DNA from: Enhydrobacter sp.
GTDB taxonomy: Bacteria > Pseudomonadota > Alphaproteobacteria > Reyranellales > Reyranellaceae
Assembly: GCA_025808875.1 (NCBI GenBank)
Contig: CP075528.1
Coordinates: forward strand, 4,524,473 to 4,588,472
Direction of reading: 5' to 3'
Length of the DNA: 64,000 nt
The first letter of the stretch is position 1. Each line of letters starts with the position of its first letter. The notes beneath the pieces are model-generated. The model made no database searches, was not told where the DNA came from, and was given only the letters and a program-made list of their open reading frames with translations. Positions 15,539 to 24,619 of this stretch are shown here, piece after piece. Made by a program: the position numbers and the translations under genes.

Positions 15539-18500
15539 ATGGCCAACGCGTTGGCGCCAAGGGCATACGGACTGGACGCCATCAGCGCGATCGCGCAACG
15601 CCTCGCCGGCGGCGAGGAGGCCCGGCAATTCGCGCGGCGCCTGTTCGAGCGCGTGGCCGAGCGCGACCTCGCCGCCGCGCCGGCCGAGCAGCGCGCGGGC
15701 GCCGCCGTGGCGCTGCTGTCGTTCGCGCGCCGCCGCCTGCCGGGGGTCGCCAAGGTCCGCGTCTTCAACCCGACCGAGCCCGACCACGGCTTCGACAGCC
15801 GGCACACGGTCGTGCAGGTCGTCAACGACGACATGCCGTTCCTGGTCGATTCGATCGCCAACGAGTTCAATCGCCGCGAGATCGGCGTCCATCTGCTGGC
15901 CCATCCCGTGCTCGCCGTGCGCCGCGACCTCGACGGCGACCGGCAGGGCTTCGCGGTCGAGGCGGGCGAACGGGCGCGGCCCGAATCGATGATGCACATC
16001 GAGATCGACCGCCTGGTCGACCCGCTGGCGCTCGACGATCTGGCCGCCGCGCTGACGCGCATCCTCGCCGAGGTGCGCGTCGCGGTCGAGGATTGGCGGC
16101 CGATGCGCCAGGCCTGCCTCGACGCCATCGACGACCTGGTTCCCGGCCGCTCGCCCAACCTCGCCGAGTACGACGACTTCCTGCGCTGGCTCGAGGCGCA
16201 GCACTTCACCTTCCTCGGCCATCGCCGCTACCGCTATGCCGACGACGCCGAACAGCCGGGCGGCCTGCGCTACGACCTCGTTCCCGGATCGGCGCTCGGC
16301 ATCCTGCGGCCCGACGAGGTGCGCCTGTTCGCGCCGGGCCTCGGCGGCGGCGAGGCGATGGCCCGCTTTGCCCGCGGCGGCCACAACATCATGATCGTCA
16401 AGACGGACCGCCAAGCGCTGGTCCATCGCAGCGGGCCGATGGACTGCGTGATCGTCAAGACCTACGACGCCGACGGCCGCGTCACCGGCGAGCGCCGCTT
16501 CGCCGGCCTGTTCACCTCGACCGCCTACCACGCCTCGGCGCGCGACGTGCCGCTGCTGCGCGGACGGGTGGAGGGCATCCTGCGTCGTTCCGGCCTCGAC
16601 GTTTCGAGCCACGACGGCAAGGCGCTGATGGCGATCCTCGATTCCTATCCGCGCGACGAACTCTTTCAGATCGAGGAGGAGACGCTCTACGACCACGCGC
16701 TCGGCATCCTCGAGCTGCAGGAGCGCCGGCGGGTCGCGCTGTTCGCCCGCATCGACGCCGTCGGCCGCTTCGCCAGCTGCCTGGTGTTCACGCCGCGCGA
16801 GCGCTTCGACGCCGCCCTGTCGGAGCGCTACGGCGCGCTGCTCGAGCGGGCGTGGCGCGGCAAGGTGACCGCGACGGCCTCGACCATCGGCAACGATTCG
16901 GCGCTCGCGCAATCGCTCTACACGCTGCGGCTCGACGGCGACGGCGAGCCGGCGATGCCCGACCTCGCCCGGCTCGAGCAGGCGCTGGCGGAGGCGGCGA
17001 CGTCGTGGAGCGACCGGTTGCGCGCCCTGCTGCAGCAGCGCCTGGGCGAGGCCGAGGGTCGCGCCGCCGCGCGCCGCTGGCGCGACCGCTTTCCGTCGCC
17101 CTACCGCGACGCCTTCGATGCGGGTCAGGCCATCGCCGACATCGAGTCGATCGAGCGCGTGCTCGGAGGGGCGGACTTCGCCACCCGGCTGGCGCGGGCC
17201 GCCGGCCAGCCGGCACACCGCTTCGACTTGCGCCTGTTCCATCCGCGCCAGCCGATCGCGCTGTCCGACATCCTGCCGCGGGCCGAGAATCTCGGCCTGC
17301 GCGTCTTGAGCGAGGTGCCCTTCCTGCTGCAGGCGCCGGACCCCGAGCCAGACCAGGCCCGGGAGGCGGACGCGATCGCGCTGCAGGTGCTGACCGTCGA
17401 GACCGCCGACGGATCGCCGGTCGACCTCGATTCCGTCGCCGGCCGCTTCGGCGCGGCGCTCGACCGGCTGTGGGCGCAGGAGCTGGAGAACGACGGGCTG
17501 AACCGGCTGGTGCTGCGCGCCGGCCTCGACTGGCGGCAGGTGGCGGCAGTGCGCAGCTACGCCAAGTACCTGCGGCAGGCCGGCCTCGCCTTCAGCCTGG
17601 GCTACATGGAAGGCGCGTTGATCGCCTATCCCGCCATCGCGCGCGGCATCGTCGAGCTGTTCGAAGCGCGCTTCGATCCCGTGCTCGGCAATCACGATTC
17701 GCCGGCACGCAAGAGCCGCATCGCGGCGGTCGAGGCGGCGATGGCGGAGGCGCTCGATGCGGTCACGACGCTCGACGAGGACCGCATCCTGCGGCGCTTC
17801 CTCGACGCCGTGCGCTGCACCTTGCGCACCAACTACTGGCAGCGGGGCAGGGACTGGATCGCGATCAAGATCGACAGCCGCGCCATCGACGAACTGCCGG
17901 CGCCGCGGCCTCTGGTCGAGATCTTCGTCTACAGCCCGCGCACCGAGGGCATCCACCTGCGCGGCGGTCGCGTGGCGCGCGGCGGCATCCGCTGGTCCGA
18001 CCGGCGCGAGGATTTCCGCACCGAGATCCTCGGCCTGATGAAGACCCAGATGGTGAAGAACGCGGTGATCGTGCCGGTCGGCTCGAAGGGCGGCTTCCAC
18101 GTCAAGCGCCCGCCGGCGGGAGGCTCGCGCGAGGAGGTCCAGGCCGAAGGCATCGCCTGCTACCGGACACTGATCCGCGGCCTGCTCGACCTGACGGACA
18201 ACTATGTCGATGGCGCCGTCGTGCCGCCGGCCGATGTGGTGCGCCACGACGGCGACGACCCCTATCTCGTGGTCGCCGCGGACAAGGGCACCGCGACCTT
18301 CTCCGACATCGCCAACGCGCTGGCGCGCGACTACGGCTTCTGGCTCGACGACGCCTTCGCCTCGGGCGGCTCGGCGGGCTACGACCACAAGAAGATGGGC
18401 ATCACCGCGCGCGGCGCCTGGGAATCGGTGAAGCGGCACTTCCGCGAGCTCGGCATCGACATCCAGACGACGCCCTTCACCGCGGTCGGCGTCGGCGACA

Positions 18501-20368
18501 TGTCGGGTGACGTGTTCGGCAACGGCATGCTGCTGTCGCGCCGGACGCGATTGCTGGCCGCCTTCGACCATCGCCACATCTTCATCGATCCCTCGCCCGA
18601 CCCCGAGGCGAGTTGGCAGGAACGCAAGCGCTTGTTCGACCTGCCGCGCTCGGCATGGTCGGACTACGATACGGCGAAGCTGTCGGCGGGCGGCGGAATC
18701 TACAAGCGTTCGGCCAAGTCGATCGTCCTGTCCGCCGAGGCGCGCCAGGTGCTGGGGGTCGAGGCCTCGACCCTGACGCCGATCGACCTGATCCACGCCA
18801 TCCTGAAGGCGCCGGCCGACCTGCTCTATTTCGGCGGCATCGGCACCTACGTGAAGGCCTCGTCGGAGAGCCACGCCGACGCAGGCGACCGCGCCAACGA
18901 CCCGCTGCGGGTCAACGCCGCGGACCTGCGCGCGCGCGTGATCGGCGAGGGCGCCAACCTCGCCCTCACCCAGCGCGGCCGCGTCGAGGCGGCGCTGGCC
19001 GGCCGCAGGCTCAACACCGACGCCCTCGACAATTCGGCCGGTGTCGACACCTCCGACCACGAGGTCAACATCAAGATCGCCACCGGCGAGGCGATCCGGC
19101 GGGGCCTGCTCGCCGCGACGGCGCGCGATGAGCTGCTGTTCTCGATGACCGACGAGGTCGCCGCCCTGGTGCTGCGCCACAACTACCAGCAGAGCCAGGC
19201 GATCAGCGTCGCCGAGGCGGGCGCCGCCGAGGACTACGACCGTCACGAGCGGCTGATGCGCATGCTGGAGCGGCGCGGCCGGCTCGATCGCGCCGTCGAG
19301 TTCCTGCCCGACACGGCGGCGATGAAGCGCGAGGGCCGCCTCGCGCTCAGCCGGCCCGAGCTCTGCGTGCTGCTCGCCTACGCCAAGATCGACCTCAACG
19401 AGGAGATTCTCGATTCGGATCTGCCGGACGATCCGCTGCTCGAAGGCGAGCTGCTGCGCTACTTCCCGGCGCCGATGCGGGAGAGGTTCGAGCCGGCGCT
19501 GCGCGGCCACCGGCTGCGCCGCGAGATCGTCGCGCTGCAGGTGGTGAACTCGCTCGTCAACCGCTGCGGCCCGACGTTCGTGCGCGACGTCGGACTGCGC
19601 ACCGGCGCCTCGGCGGCCGAGATCGCGCGCGCCTTCATCGTTGCGCGCGATGCCTGGCGCCTGCGCGAGCTTTGGGAGCGCGTCGAGGCCCTCGATTCGA
19701 CCCTCAAGGCGCAGGCCCAGCTCCGCATGCTGGCGGCGACGCAGCGCTTCCTGACGCGCACCGTGCAATGGATCCTGCGCCGGCTGCCGCAGCCGCTCGA
19801 CACGGTCGGCGCGACGGCGGAGCTCGGCTCGGCCATCGCCGCCTTGCGCGACCTGCCGGAAGAATCGATGGGCAGCGCCGAGAACGAGGCCGTCGGCGAG
19901 CGTGCCGCCGCGCTCGAGGCGATCGGCGCGCCAACCGGCATCGCGCACGAAGCCGCCATGCTCGACACGCTGGCGGCGGCCGGCGACCTCATGCTCGCCG
20001 CGCGCGCCAATGGCTGCGCCATCGAGGATGCGGCGCGCCTCTACTTCCGGCTGGGCGAACGGCTGTCGCTGGCGACGCTCGCCAACGGCGCGCACAGGCT
20101 GCCGCGCGAGGGGCAATGGGCGTCGCAGGCCGCGCTGTCGACGCTCGACGACATCGCGGCGCTGCACGCCGACCTGCTCGGCTCCGCGCTGCGCGCGGCG
20201 CGACCGGACGAGATCGCCGACCCGGATGCGGCGCTCGCGCGCTGGAGCGACGGCCGCCGGCTCGCGCTTGCGCGCGTCGACCGGCTGCGCGAGGAACTGG
20301 CGACGGCGGGGACGCTCGATCTCGCCATGCTGTCGGTGGCGACCGGCGAGCTACGTACCCTGGTTTGA
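15539..20368 (+). CDS. NAD-specific glutamate dehydrogenase, large (GdhB-type)
   Basis: A 1609-residue cytoplasmic enzyme converting glutamate to 2-oxoglutarate and ammonia with NAD. The long N-terminal regulatory region with ACT-like parts (about 1-700) includes VVNDDMPFLVDSIANEFNRR. The catalytic core (about 780-1250) contains RGGIRWSDRREDFRTEILGLMKTQMVKN, the Lys in VPVGSKGGF, and GDMSGDVFGNGMLLS. The length fits the 180-kDa family of Streptomyces, Pseudomonas and Caulobacter. The ATG at 15539 is the first start in frame. It is followed 10 bases later by msrB. Confidence 0.95.
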   Translation: MANALAPRAYGLDAISAIAQRLAGGEEARQFARRLFERVAERDLAAAPAEQRAGAAVALLSFARRRLPGVAKVRVFNPTEPDHGFDSRHTVVQVVNDDMPFLVDSIANEFNRREIGVHLLAHPVLAVRRDLDGDRQGFAVEAGERARPESMMHIEIDRLVDPLALDDLAAALTRILAEVRVAVEDWRPMRQACLDAIDDLVPGRSPNLAEYDDFLRWLEAQHFTFLGHRRYRYADDAEQPGGLRYDLVPGSALGILRPDEVRLFAPGLGGGEAMARFARGGHNIMIVKTDRQALVHRSGPMDCVIVKTYDADGRVTGERRFAGLFTSTAYHASARDVPLLRGRVEGILRRSGLDVSSHDGKALMAILDSYPRDELFQIEEETLYDHALGILELQERRRVALFARIDAVGRFASCLVFTPRERFDAALSERYGALLERAWRGKVTATASTIGNDSALAQSLYTLRLDGDGEPAMPDLARLEQALAEAATSWSDRLRALLQQRLGEAEGRAAARRWRDRFPSPYRDAFDAGQAIADIESIERVLGGADFATRLARAAGQPAHRFDLRLFHPRQPIALSDILPRAENLGLRVLSEVPFLLQAPDPEPDQAREADAIALQVLTVETADGSPVDLDSVAGRFGAALDRLWAQELENDGLNRLVLRAGLDWRQVAAVRSYAKYLRQAGLAFSLGYMEGALIAYPAIARGIVELFEARFDPVLGNHDSPARKSRIAAVEAAMAEALDAVTTLDEDRILRRFLDAVRCTLRTNYWQRGRDWIAIKIDSRAIDELPAPRPLVEIFVYSPRTEGIHLRGGRVARGGIRWSDRREDFRTEILGLMKTQMVKNAVIVPVGSKGGFHVKRPPAGGSREEVQAEGIACYRTLIRGLLDLTDNYVDGAVVPPADVVRHDGDDPYLVVAADKGTATFSDIANALARDYGFWLDDAFASGGSAGYDHKKMGITARGAWESVKRHFRELGIDIQTTPFTAVGVGDMSGDVFGNGMLLSRRTRLLAAFDHRHIFIDPSPDPEASWQERKRLFDLPRSAWSDYDTAKLSAGGGIYKRSAKSIVLSAEARQVLGVEASTLTPIDLIHAILKAPADLLYFGGIGTYVKASSESHADAGDRANDPLRVNAADLRARVIGEGANLALTQRGRVEAALAGRRLNTDALDNSAGVDTSDHEVNIKIATGEAIRRGLLAATARDELLFSMTDEVAALVLRHNYQQSQAISVAEAGAAEDYDRHERLMRMLERRGRLDRAVEFLPDTAAMKREGRLALSRPELCVLLAYAKIDLNEEILDSDLPDDPLLEGELLRYFPAPMRERFEPALRGHRLRREIVALQVVNSLVNRCGPTFVRDVGLRTGASAAEIARAFIVARDAWRLRELWERVEALDSTLKAQAQLRMLAATQRFLTRTVQWILRRLPQPLDTVGATAELGSAIAALRDLPEESMGSAENEAVGERAAALEAIGAPTGIAHEAAMLDTLAAAGDLMLAARANGCAIEDAARLYFRLGERLSLATLANGAHRLPREGQWASQAALSTLDDIAALHADLLGSALRAARPDEIADPDAALARWSDGRRLALARVDRLREELATAGTLDLAMLSVATGELRTLV

Positions 20369-20378
20369 GGAGCGAACG

Positions 20379-20789
20379 ATGGCTGACAAGAACGAATCCT
20401 ATCCCGTGCAGAAGAGCGACGAGGAGTGGCGCCGCCAGCTCGACCCGCAGCAGTACAACGTGCTGCGCAAGCACGGCACGGAGCGCGCCGGCACCAGCCC
20501 GCTCAACTTCGAGAAACGCGCCGGCAGGTTCCATTGCGCCGGCTGCGGCGCGCCATTGTTCGATTCGTCGACCAAGTACGAGAGCGGCTCGGGCTGGCCG
20601 TCCTTCTGGCAACCGCTGCCCGAGTCGGTCGGCACCTCGACCGACCGCAGCTTCTTCATGACCCGCACCGAGGTGCACTGCGCCAAGTGCGGCGGCCATC
20701 TCGGCCACGTCTTTCCCGACGGGCCGCAGCCGACCGGCGCGCGCTACTGCATGAACGGCGCCGCGCTCAAGTTCGAAGAGGAGAAGTGA
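20379..20789 (+). CDS. msrB: Peptide-methionine (R)-S-oxide reductase MsrB
   Basis: Repairs methionine-R-sulfoxide in proteins. At 136 residues it has two zinc-binding CxxC pairs (CAGC near 48 and CAKC near 97), the segment SGSGWPSFWQP, the GHLGHVFPDGP loop, and the catalytic Cys in RYCMNGAAL. No signal peptide is seen, so it is cytoplasmic. The ATG at 20379 has GGAG 7 bases before it and comes 10 bases after the glutamate dehydrogenase stop. Confidence 0.95.
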   Translation: MADKNESYPVQKSDEEWRRQLDPQQYNVLRKHGTERAGTSPLNFEKRAGRFHCAGCGAPLFDSSTKYESGSGWPSFWQPLPESVGTSTDRSFFMTRTEVHCAKCGGHLGHVFPDGPQPTGARYCMNGAALKFEEEK

Positions 20790-20804
20790 TCCGGCCGTAC
20801 CGTG

Positions 20805-20915
20805 TCAGGTGGTCGGCCGGGCCGGTGGCGGCGGAGCGTCGTCGCAGCTCTGCGACAGGGCGGGTGCCGACAGTGACAGGAGAGCGACGACGACGAGGCT
20901 GAGAAGTCGGATCAT
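20805..20915 (-). CDS. 36-residue secreted peptide, unknown
   Basis: The translation begins MIRLLSLVVVALLSLSAPAL, a convincing signal peptide. It ends in a short mature part SQSCDDAPPPPARPTT with one Cys and a proline run. A strong ribosome site AAGGAGGT (20927-20920) stands 4 bases before the ATG at 20915, which argues for real translation. It starts 29 bases after the stop of the epoxide-hydrolase-like gene and is probably co-transcribed. Cleavage is likely after Ala18 or nearby. Confidence 0.6.
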   Translation of the reverse strand: MIRLLSLVVVALLSLSAPALSQSCDDAPPPPARPTT

Positions 20916-20944
20916 CCGAACCTCCTTGGATTGGCCGCAGTAGA

Positions 20945-21952
20945 TCACAGACCCTTCAGGAAATCGACCAGCAGGCGGTTCACATCTTCGGGACGTTCCT
21001 GCTGCACCCAGTGCCCGGCGCCCTCCAGGATGTGGCTGCCGCGCAACCCCGGGAGATTCCTGGGAAATGCGTCGAGCTGCGATTGCGCCGCCGGAAAGCG
21101 CAGCACGCCGTCCTTGCTGCCGGCGATGAACAGCGAGGGCTGGCGGATCGGCTGGCCGCGCCATGGGCCGCCCAGCTCCCAGTTGCGCCTGAGGTTGCGA
21201 TACCAGTTGAGCCCGCCGCGAAAGCCGGTGCGACTGAACTCCCGGACGTAGTAGTCGAGGTCGGCTTCGGCGAGCCAGGCCGGCAGCTTCGATGGGTCGA
21301 CGGTATTGCCGAGCAAGGTGCCCGTGGTGAGCCGGGCGAAGCCCTTGCCCTTCTCGTCGAGGTCGCCGCCGGCGGTGAAATAGAGCCGGCGCAGCGCGGC
21401 GCGGATGTCGGCCTGCAGCTCGGCCTCGGCGACACCGGGTTTCTGGAAATACTGCAGGTAGAAGTCGTTGATGCCGAGCTTCTCGAGCGCGGTCAGGATG
21501 TCGACATGGCCGGGCGGCGCGTAGGGCACGCTCATGCCGCAAACCGCATGGAAGAGGTCGGGGCGCCACAGCGCGGCATGCCAGGCGACCGGTGCCCCCC
21601 AATCGTGCCCGACGATGACGGCGCGCGTCTCGCCCGCGTTCTTGTCGCCGAGGGACTTCACCAGCTCGGCCATGTCGCCCACCAGATGGTGCAGCGTGTA
21701 CCGGTCGATCGGCTCGGGCGCCTCGGTGCCGCCATAGCCGCGCATGTCGGGCGCCACGCAGCGAAAACCCGCCTTGGCCACCGCCGTGAGCTGATGGCGC
21801 CACGAATACCAGCTCTCAGGCCAGCCGTGGCAGAACAACACCAGCGGCCCGCTGCCGATCTCGGCATAGCGCATATGGATGCCGTTGGCGGTGACGGTCT
21901 TGAGCGCGACGCCCGGGACGGGTGACGGCGTGGGCGAGGCAATGTCGGACAT
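20945..21952 (-). CDS. Epoxide hydrolase-like alpha/beta hydrolase
   Basis: A 335-residue alpha/beta-hydrolase. The oxyanion motif HGWPESWYSWRHQL (about 42-55), the nucleophile Asp in GHDWGAPVAWH (about 115), cap-domain tyrosines in NDFYLQYFQ and GGLNWYRN, and the final His in GAGHWVQQE fit soluble epoxide hydrolases. These open epoxides to diols in the cytoplasm. Haloalkane dehalogenases share the fold, but the Tyr pair and HGWPE favour epoxide hydrolase. It lies between the zinc-importer permease and the small peptide gene. Confidence 0.87.
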   Translation of the reverse strand: MSDIASPTPSPVPGVALKTVTANGIHMRYAEIGSGPLVLFCHGWPESWYSWRHQLTAVAKAGFRCVAPDMRGYGGTEAPEPIDRYTLHHLVGDMAELVKSLGDKNAGETRAVIVGHDWGAPVAWHAALWRPDLFHAVCGMSVPYAPPGHVDILTALEKLGINDFYLQYFQKPGVAEAELQADIRAALRRLYFTAGGDLDEKGKGFARLTTGTLLGNTVDPSKLPAWLAEADLDYYVREFSRTGFRGGLNWYRNLRRNWELGGPWRGQPIRQPSLFIAGSKDGVLRFPAAQSQLDAFPRNLPGLRGSHILEGAGHWVQQERPEDVNRLLVDFLKGL

Positions 21953-21961
21953 CCCGGGAGT

Positions 21962-22831
21962 TTACCCGCGAAGGTGTACCGGATGCGACAGCCGCGCACG
22001 CACCGACGCCCGCGTGCCCAACAGCAGCGAGCCCAGGAAGAACAGGCTGGCGATCAGCACGATGGTCGGTCCCGAGGGCAGGCCGGCATGGAACGACAGC
22101 AGCAGCCCGATCAGGCCCGACAGGAAGGCCATGGGGGCGGCGATCAGGGTCATCGACCAGACCTCGCGCGCCCAGAAGGACGCCGCCACGGCCGGCAGCA
22201 GCATCAGGCCGAGCGCCATCAGGGTGCCGAGCGCCTGGAAGGCCGCCACCATGTTGAGGACGGCGAGCGCGAGGAAGAGATAGTGGTAGAGCGCGCCGCG
22301 CACGCCCATCGAGGCGAGGAAGCCGGGATTGAAGCATTCGACGACCAGCGGCCGGTAGATCGCGGCCAGTCCGGCGAGCGTCAGCGTGGTGGTCGACACG
22401 ATGAGGACCAGCGCCGTGTCGTCGACCGCCAGGATGGCGCCGAACAGGATGTTCATGAGATCGACCACCGAGCCCCGGAGCGAGACGATCAGCACGCCGA
22501 CCGCCATCGCCGTGAGATAGGCGGCGGCAAAGCTCGCATCCTCGCGCATCGAGCTGAAGCGCGCGACGATGCCCGAGACGAGCGCGGTGGTGATGCCGGC
22601 GAGAAAGCCGCCCAGGCTCATCGCCGGCAGCGACAACCCGCCCAGCAGGAAGCCGAGCGCGGCGCCCGGCAGCAGGGCATGGGCCAGCGCATCGCCCATC
22701 AGGCTCATGCGCCGCAGGATCAGGAACACGCCGATCATGGCGCCGCCGGTCGACAGGGCAAGGCAGGCGACCAGCGCGCGGCGCATGAAGCCGAAATCGG
22801 CGAACGGCGCGATCAGCAGCTCGTGCAGCAC
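21962..22831 (-). CDS. znuB: Zinc/manganese ABC importer permease (ZnuB-like)
   Basis: A 289-residue inner-membrane permease of the metal ABC-3 family with about eight membrane helices. RRMSLMGDALAHALLPGAALGFLL near residue 40 is the family signature and contacts the ATPase. FNPGFLASMGV and MALGLMLLPAVAA are also typical. It starts 16 bases after the znuC stop. The Zur-type palindrome ahead of the operon makes zinc the likely metal. No binding-protein gene (znuA) is in the window. Confidence 0.9.
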   Translation of the reverse strand: MLHELLIAPFADFGFMRRALVACLALSTGGAMIGVFLILRRMSLMGDALAHALLPGAALGFLLGGLSLPAMSLGGFLAGITTALVSGIVARFSSMREDASFAAAYLTAMAVGVLIVSLRGSVVDLMNILFGAILAVDDTALVLIVSTTTLTLAGLAAIYRPLVVECFNPGFLASMGVRGALYHYLFLALAVLNMVAAFQALGTLMALGLMLLPAVAASFWAREVWSMTLIAAPMAFLSGLIGLLLSFHAGLPSGPTIVLIASLFFLGSLLLGTRASVRARLSHPVHLRG

Positions 22832-22847
22832 GGCCCGCCCTGCCCGC

Positions 22848-23591
22848 TCAGGCGCTCAGCCGGGCCGGCACTTCGCAGGCGTCGGCGTGCTCGTCCCAGG
22901 CCTCGGCCATGGCGCGGGCGCGCAGCAGGTTCTCCGCCGACAGCACGCGCGCCGTCGGACCGGCGGCCACGAGTTCGCGCGCCAGCAGCAGCGCATGCGG
23001 GAAGTCGCGCCGCACCTGGTCGAGGTCGTGCAGCACGCAGATCACCGTGCGCTTCTCCTCGCGCCAGCGCTGGATCACGGCCATCAGGTCGGCGACGGTC
23101 TTGGAATCGATGGCGGCGAACGGCTCGTCGAGCAGCACGAGGTCGGCGTCCTGCAGGAGCAGGCGCGCGAACAGCACGCGCTGGAACTGGCCGACCGAAA
23201 GCGTGTCGATCGGCCGGCGTTCGAAGCCCGCGAGCCCGACCGCCTCGATGGCGTGCCGGGCGTCGTGGATGTCGGCCCGGCCGGCCGCGCCGAAACCGCC
23301 GAAGCGCGACCAGCGGCCGAGCAGCACGGTGTCGAACACCGAGATCGGGAAGGAGCGATCGACCTCCGCCTGCTGCGGCAGGTAGGCGATGCGGCGGGCC
23401 GTACATTCGATGCGGCCCTCGATCCGCGGCGCCAATCCGAGCAGGGCCTTCAGCAGCGTGCTCTTGCCGGCGCCGTTGGGTCCGACGATCGCCGTCATCT
23501 CGGCCTCGGGAATGTCGACGGTGAGGTGATGCACCGCCGGATGGCGGTCGTAGCTCACGGTGAGATCGACCAGGCGCAGCGCGGAGTTCAC
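22848..23591 (-). CDS. znuC: Zinc ABC importer ATPase (ZnuC-like)
   Basis: ATP-binding subunit paired with the permease that follows. Walker A is GPNGAGKSTLLKALLG, the signature is LSVGQFQRVLFARLL (Val for the usual Gly), Walker B is ADLVLLDEPF and the switch His lies in VLHDLDQV. The GTG at 23591 is chosen because it overlaps the TGA of the 38-residue membrane ORF before it (GTGA). The alternative GTG at 23615 would add eight residues and overlap that ORF. The protein is then 247 residues. Confidence 0.9.
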   Translation of the reverse strand: MNSALRLVDLTVSYDRHPAVHHLTVDIPEAEMTAIVGPNGAGKSTLLKALLGLAPRIEGRIECTARRIAYLPQQAEVDRSFPISVFDTVLLGRWSRFGGFGAAGRADIHDARHAIEAVGLAGFERRPIDTLSVGQFQRVLFARLLLQDADLVLLDEPFAAIDSKTVADLMAVIQRWREEKRTVICVLHDLDQVRRDFPHALLLARELVAAGPTARVLSAENLLRARAMAEAWDEHADACEVPARLSA

Positions 23592-23704
23592 AGCGCCCAC
23601 CACACCCCGAGCCACAGCAGCGCCGACACGGCGAGCGCCGCCGCGACGCGGGCGGAAGCACTCATGGCGAGCAACAGCGTGCCGGGCGAGACAGGGTCAT
23701 GCAT
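23588..23704 (-). CDS. 38-residue single-pass membrane protein at the head of the zinc operon
   Basis: This short frame begins MHDPVSPGTLLLAMSASARV and continues as one hydrophobic helix ending SALLWLGVWWAL. A second in-frame ATG would give a 25-residue form. It lies between the Zur-type palindrome (10 bases before its ATG) and znuC, and its stop overlaps the znuC GTG. Position and coupling suggest a small partner of the importer or a translational leader. No strong ribosome site is seen, so confidence is moderate. I recognise no family. Confidence 0.5.
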   Translation of the reverse strand: MHDPVSPGTLLLAMSASARVAAALAVSALLWLGVWWAL

Positions 23705-23714
23705 GGGACGGAAC

Positions 23715-23735
23715 GCAACATTGTTATAATGTTGC
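23715..23735. promoter_or_regulatory. Zur-type palindrome before the zinc importer
   Basis: Arms GCAACATT and AATGTTGC are perfect inverted repeats with a 5-base AT centre. The core TGTTATAATGTT resembles the Zur operators of proteobacteria (centred on ATGTTATAACAT). On the minus strand a TATAAC -10-like hexamer lies inside it, with TGGACA 15 bases further upstream, so a bound repressor would block the promoter. It also precedes the divergent DUF1223 gene by about 95 bases. Confidence 0.68.
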
Positions 23736-23830
23736 ATTGATCCTGTCCAGCGAACGCGAGATCGGCGCGTTACCTCGCGCTAACCGTTTCTTGATTGGCG
23801 GGCGGGCGGGCGGGCAGTCACTTTCGGCTC

Positions 23831-24580
23831 ATGTCCGAGCGGTCGATCTCGCGCAGGCGATCCGTGTTGCTCGCCGCCGCCGCCTTCGCGGCCGCGCGGC
23901 CAGCCGCCGCGCGTTCCCCCGCCGAGGGTCCGCTGGCGGTCGAACTGTTCACCTCGCAAGGTTGCAGCTCCTGTCCGCCGGCCGATGCCCTGCTGGGCAA
24001 GCTGGCGCGGCGCAGCGACATCGTGGCCTTGTCGTTCCACGTGACCTACTGGGACTATATCGGCTGGAAGGACCCGTTCGCCTCGCCCGAGTCGACGACG
24101 CGGCAGCGTGAATATGCGCGGGCCCTGAAGCAGCGCTATGTGTACACACCGGAAATGGTGGTCGACGGCATCGGCCACAACGCCGGCGTCGAACGCGGCC
24201 CCATCGACGCCCTGCTCGCCAAGGCGCGTCGCCGCCTCGCGCATCGCGCGACGCCGGATCTGAGCCGCGGCCGCGACGGTTCGCTCACCATCGCGCTCGC
24301 CTCCTACAAGCTCGAGGCGGCCGCCGACGTCACCCTCGCCGTCTACGATCGGCGCCACAGCACCCCGGTGCCGCGCGGCGAGAACAGCGGTCGCATGCTG
24401 GAGAATTTCAACGTCGTGCGCCTCATCGAGGACATCGGGCGCTGGAACGGCGCGGAGGCGAGCTGGACCGTGCCGCCCGACCGCTTCCAGCCCGGCCAGG
24501 GAATGGCCGTCCTGGTGCAGGAGCGCGGGTGTGGGCCGATGCTGGGCTGCAACAAGCTGGAACCGATGATCACAGGCTAG
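23831..24580 (+). CDS. DUF1223 thioredoxin-fold secreted protein
   Basis: A 249-residue protein starting at the ATG at 23831. The N-terminus has a run of arginines (SISRRRSVLLAAAAFAAARPAAA) that fits a Tat or Sec signal peptide. The mature part carries VELFTSQGCSSCPPADALL, a CxxC in a thioredoxin-like context, then HVTYWDYIGWKDPFA and YTPEMVVDG, all marks of DUF1223. The family's function is not established; a periplasmic redox or metal role fits. It is divergent from the zinc operon across the Zur-type site. Confidence 0.83.
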   Translation: MSERSISRRRSVLLAAAAFAAARPAAARSPAEGPLAVELFTSQGCSSCPPADALLGKLARRSDIVALSFHVTYWDYIGWKDPFASPESTTRQREYARALKQRYVYTPEMVVDGIGHNAGVERGPIDALLAKARRRLAHRATPDLSRGRDGSLTIALASYKLEAAADVTLAVYDRRHSTPVPRGENSGRMLENFNVVRLIEDIGRWNGAEASWTVPPDRFQPGQGMAVLVQERGCGPMLGCNKLEPMITG

Positions 24581-24619
24581 CGGCTTGCTTCGGCCACGAC
24601 CGCGCGCTTAGGTGCGCCA

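Noticed and set aside
15497..20167. A 1556-codon open frame antisense to the glutamate dehydrogenase gene
   Set aside because: Long antisense frames are common in GC-rich genes because stop codons are rare there. Its composition is rich in Arg, Gly and His without domains, whereas the plus strand encodes a clear enzyme.
20790..20822. A hairpin between msrB and the small peptide gene as a terminator
   Set aside because: Seven-base GC arms exist, but no T-run follows on either strand and the stem overlaps the coding end of the peptide frame.
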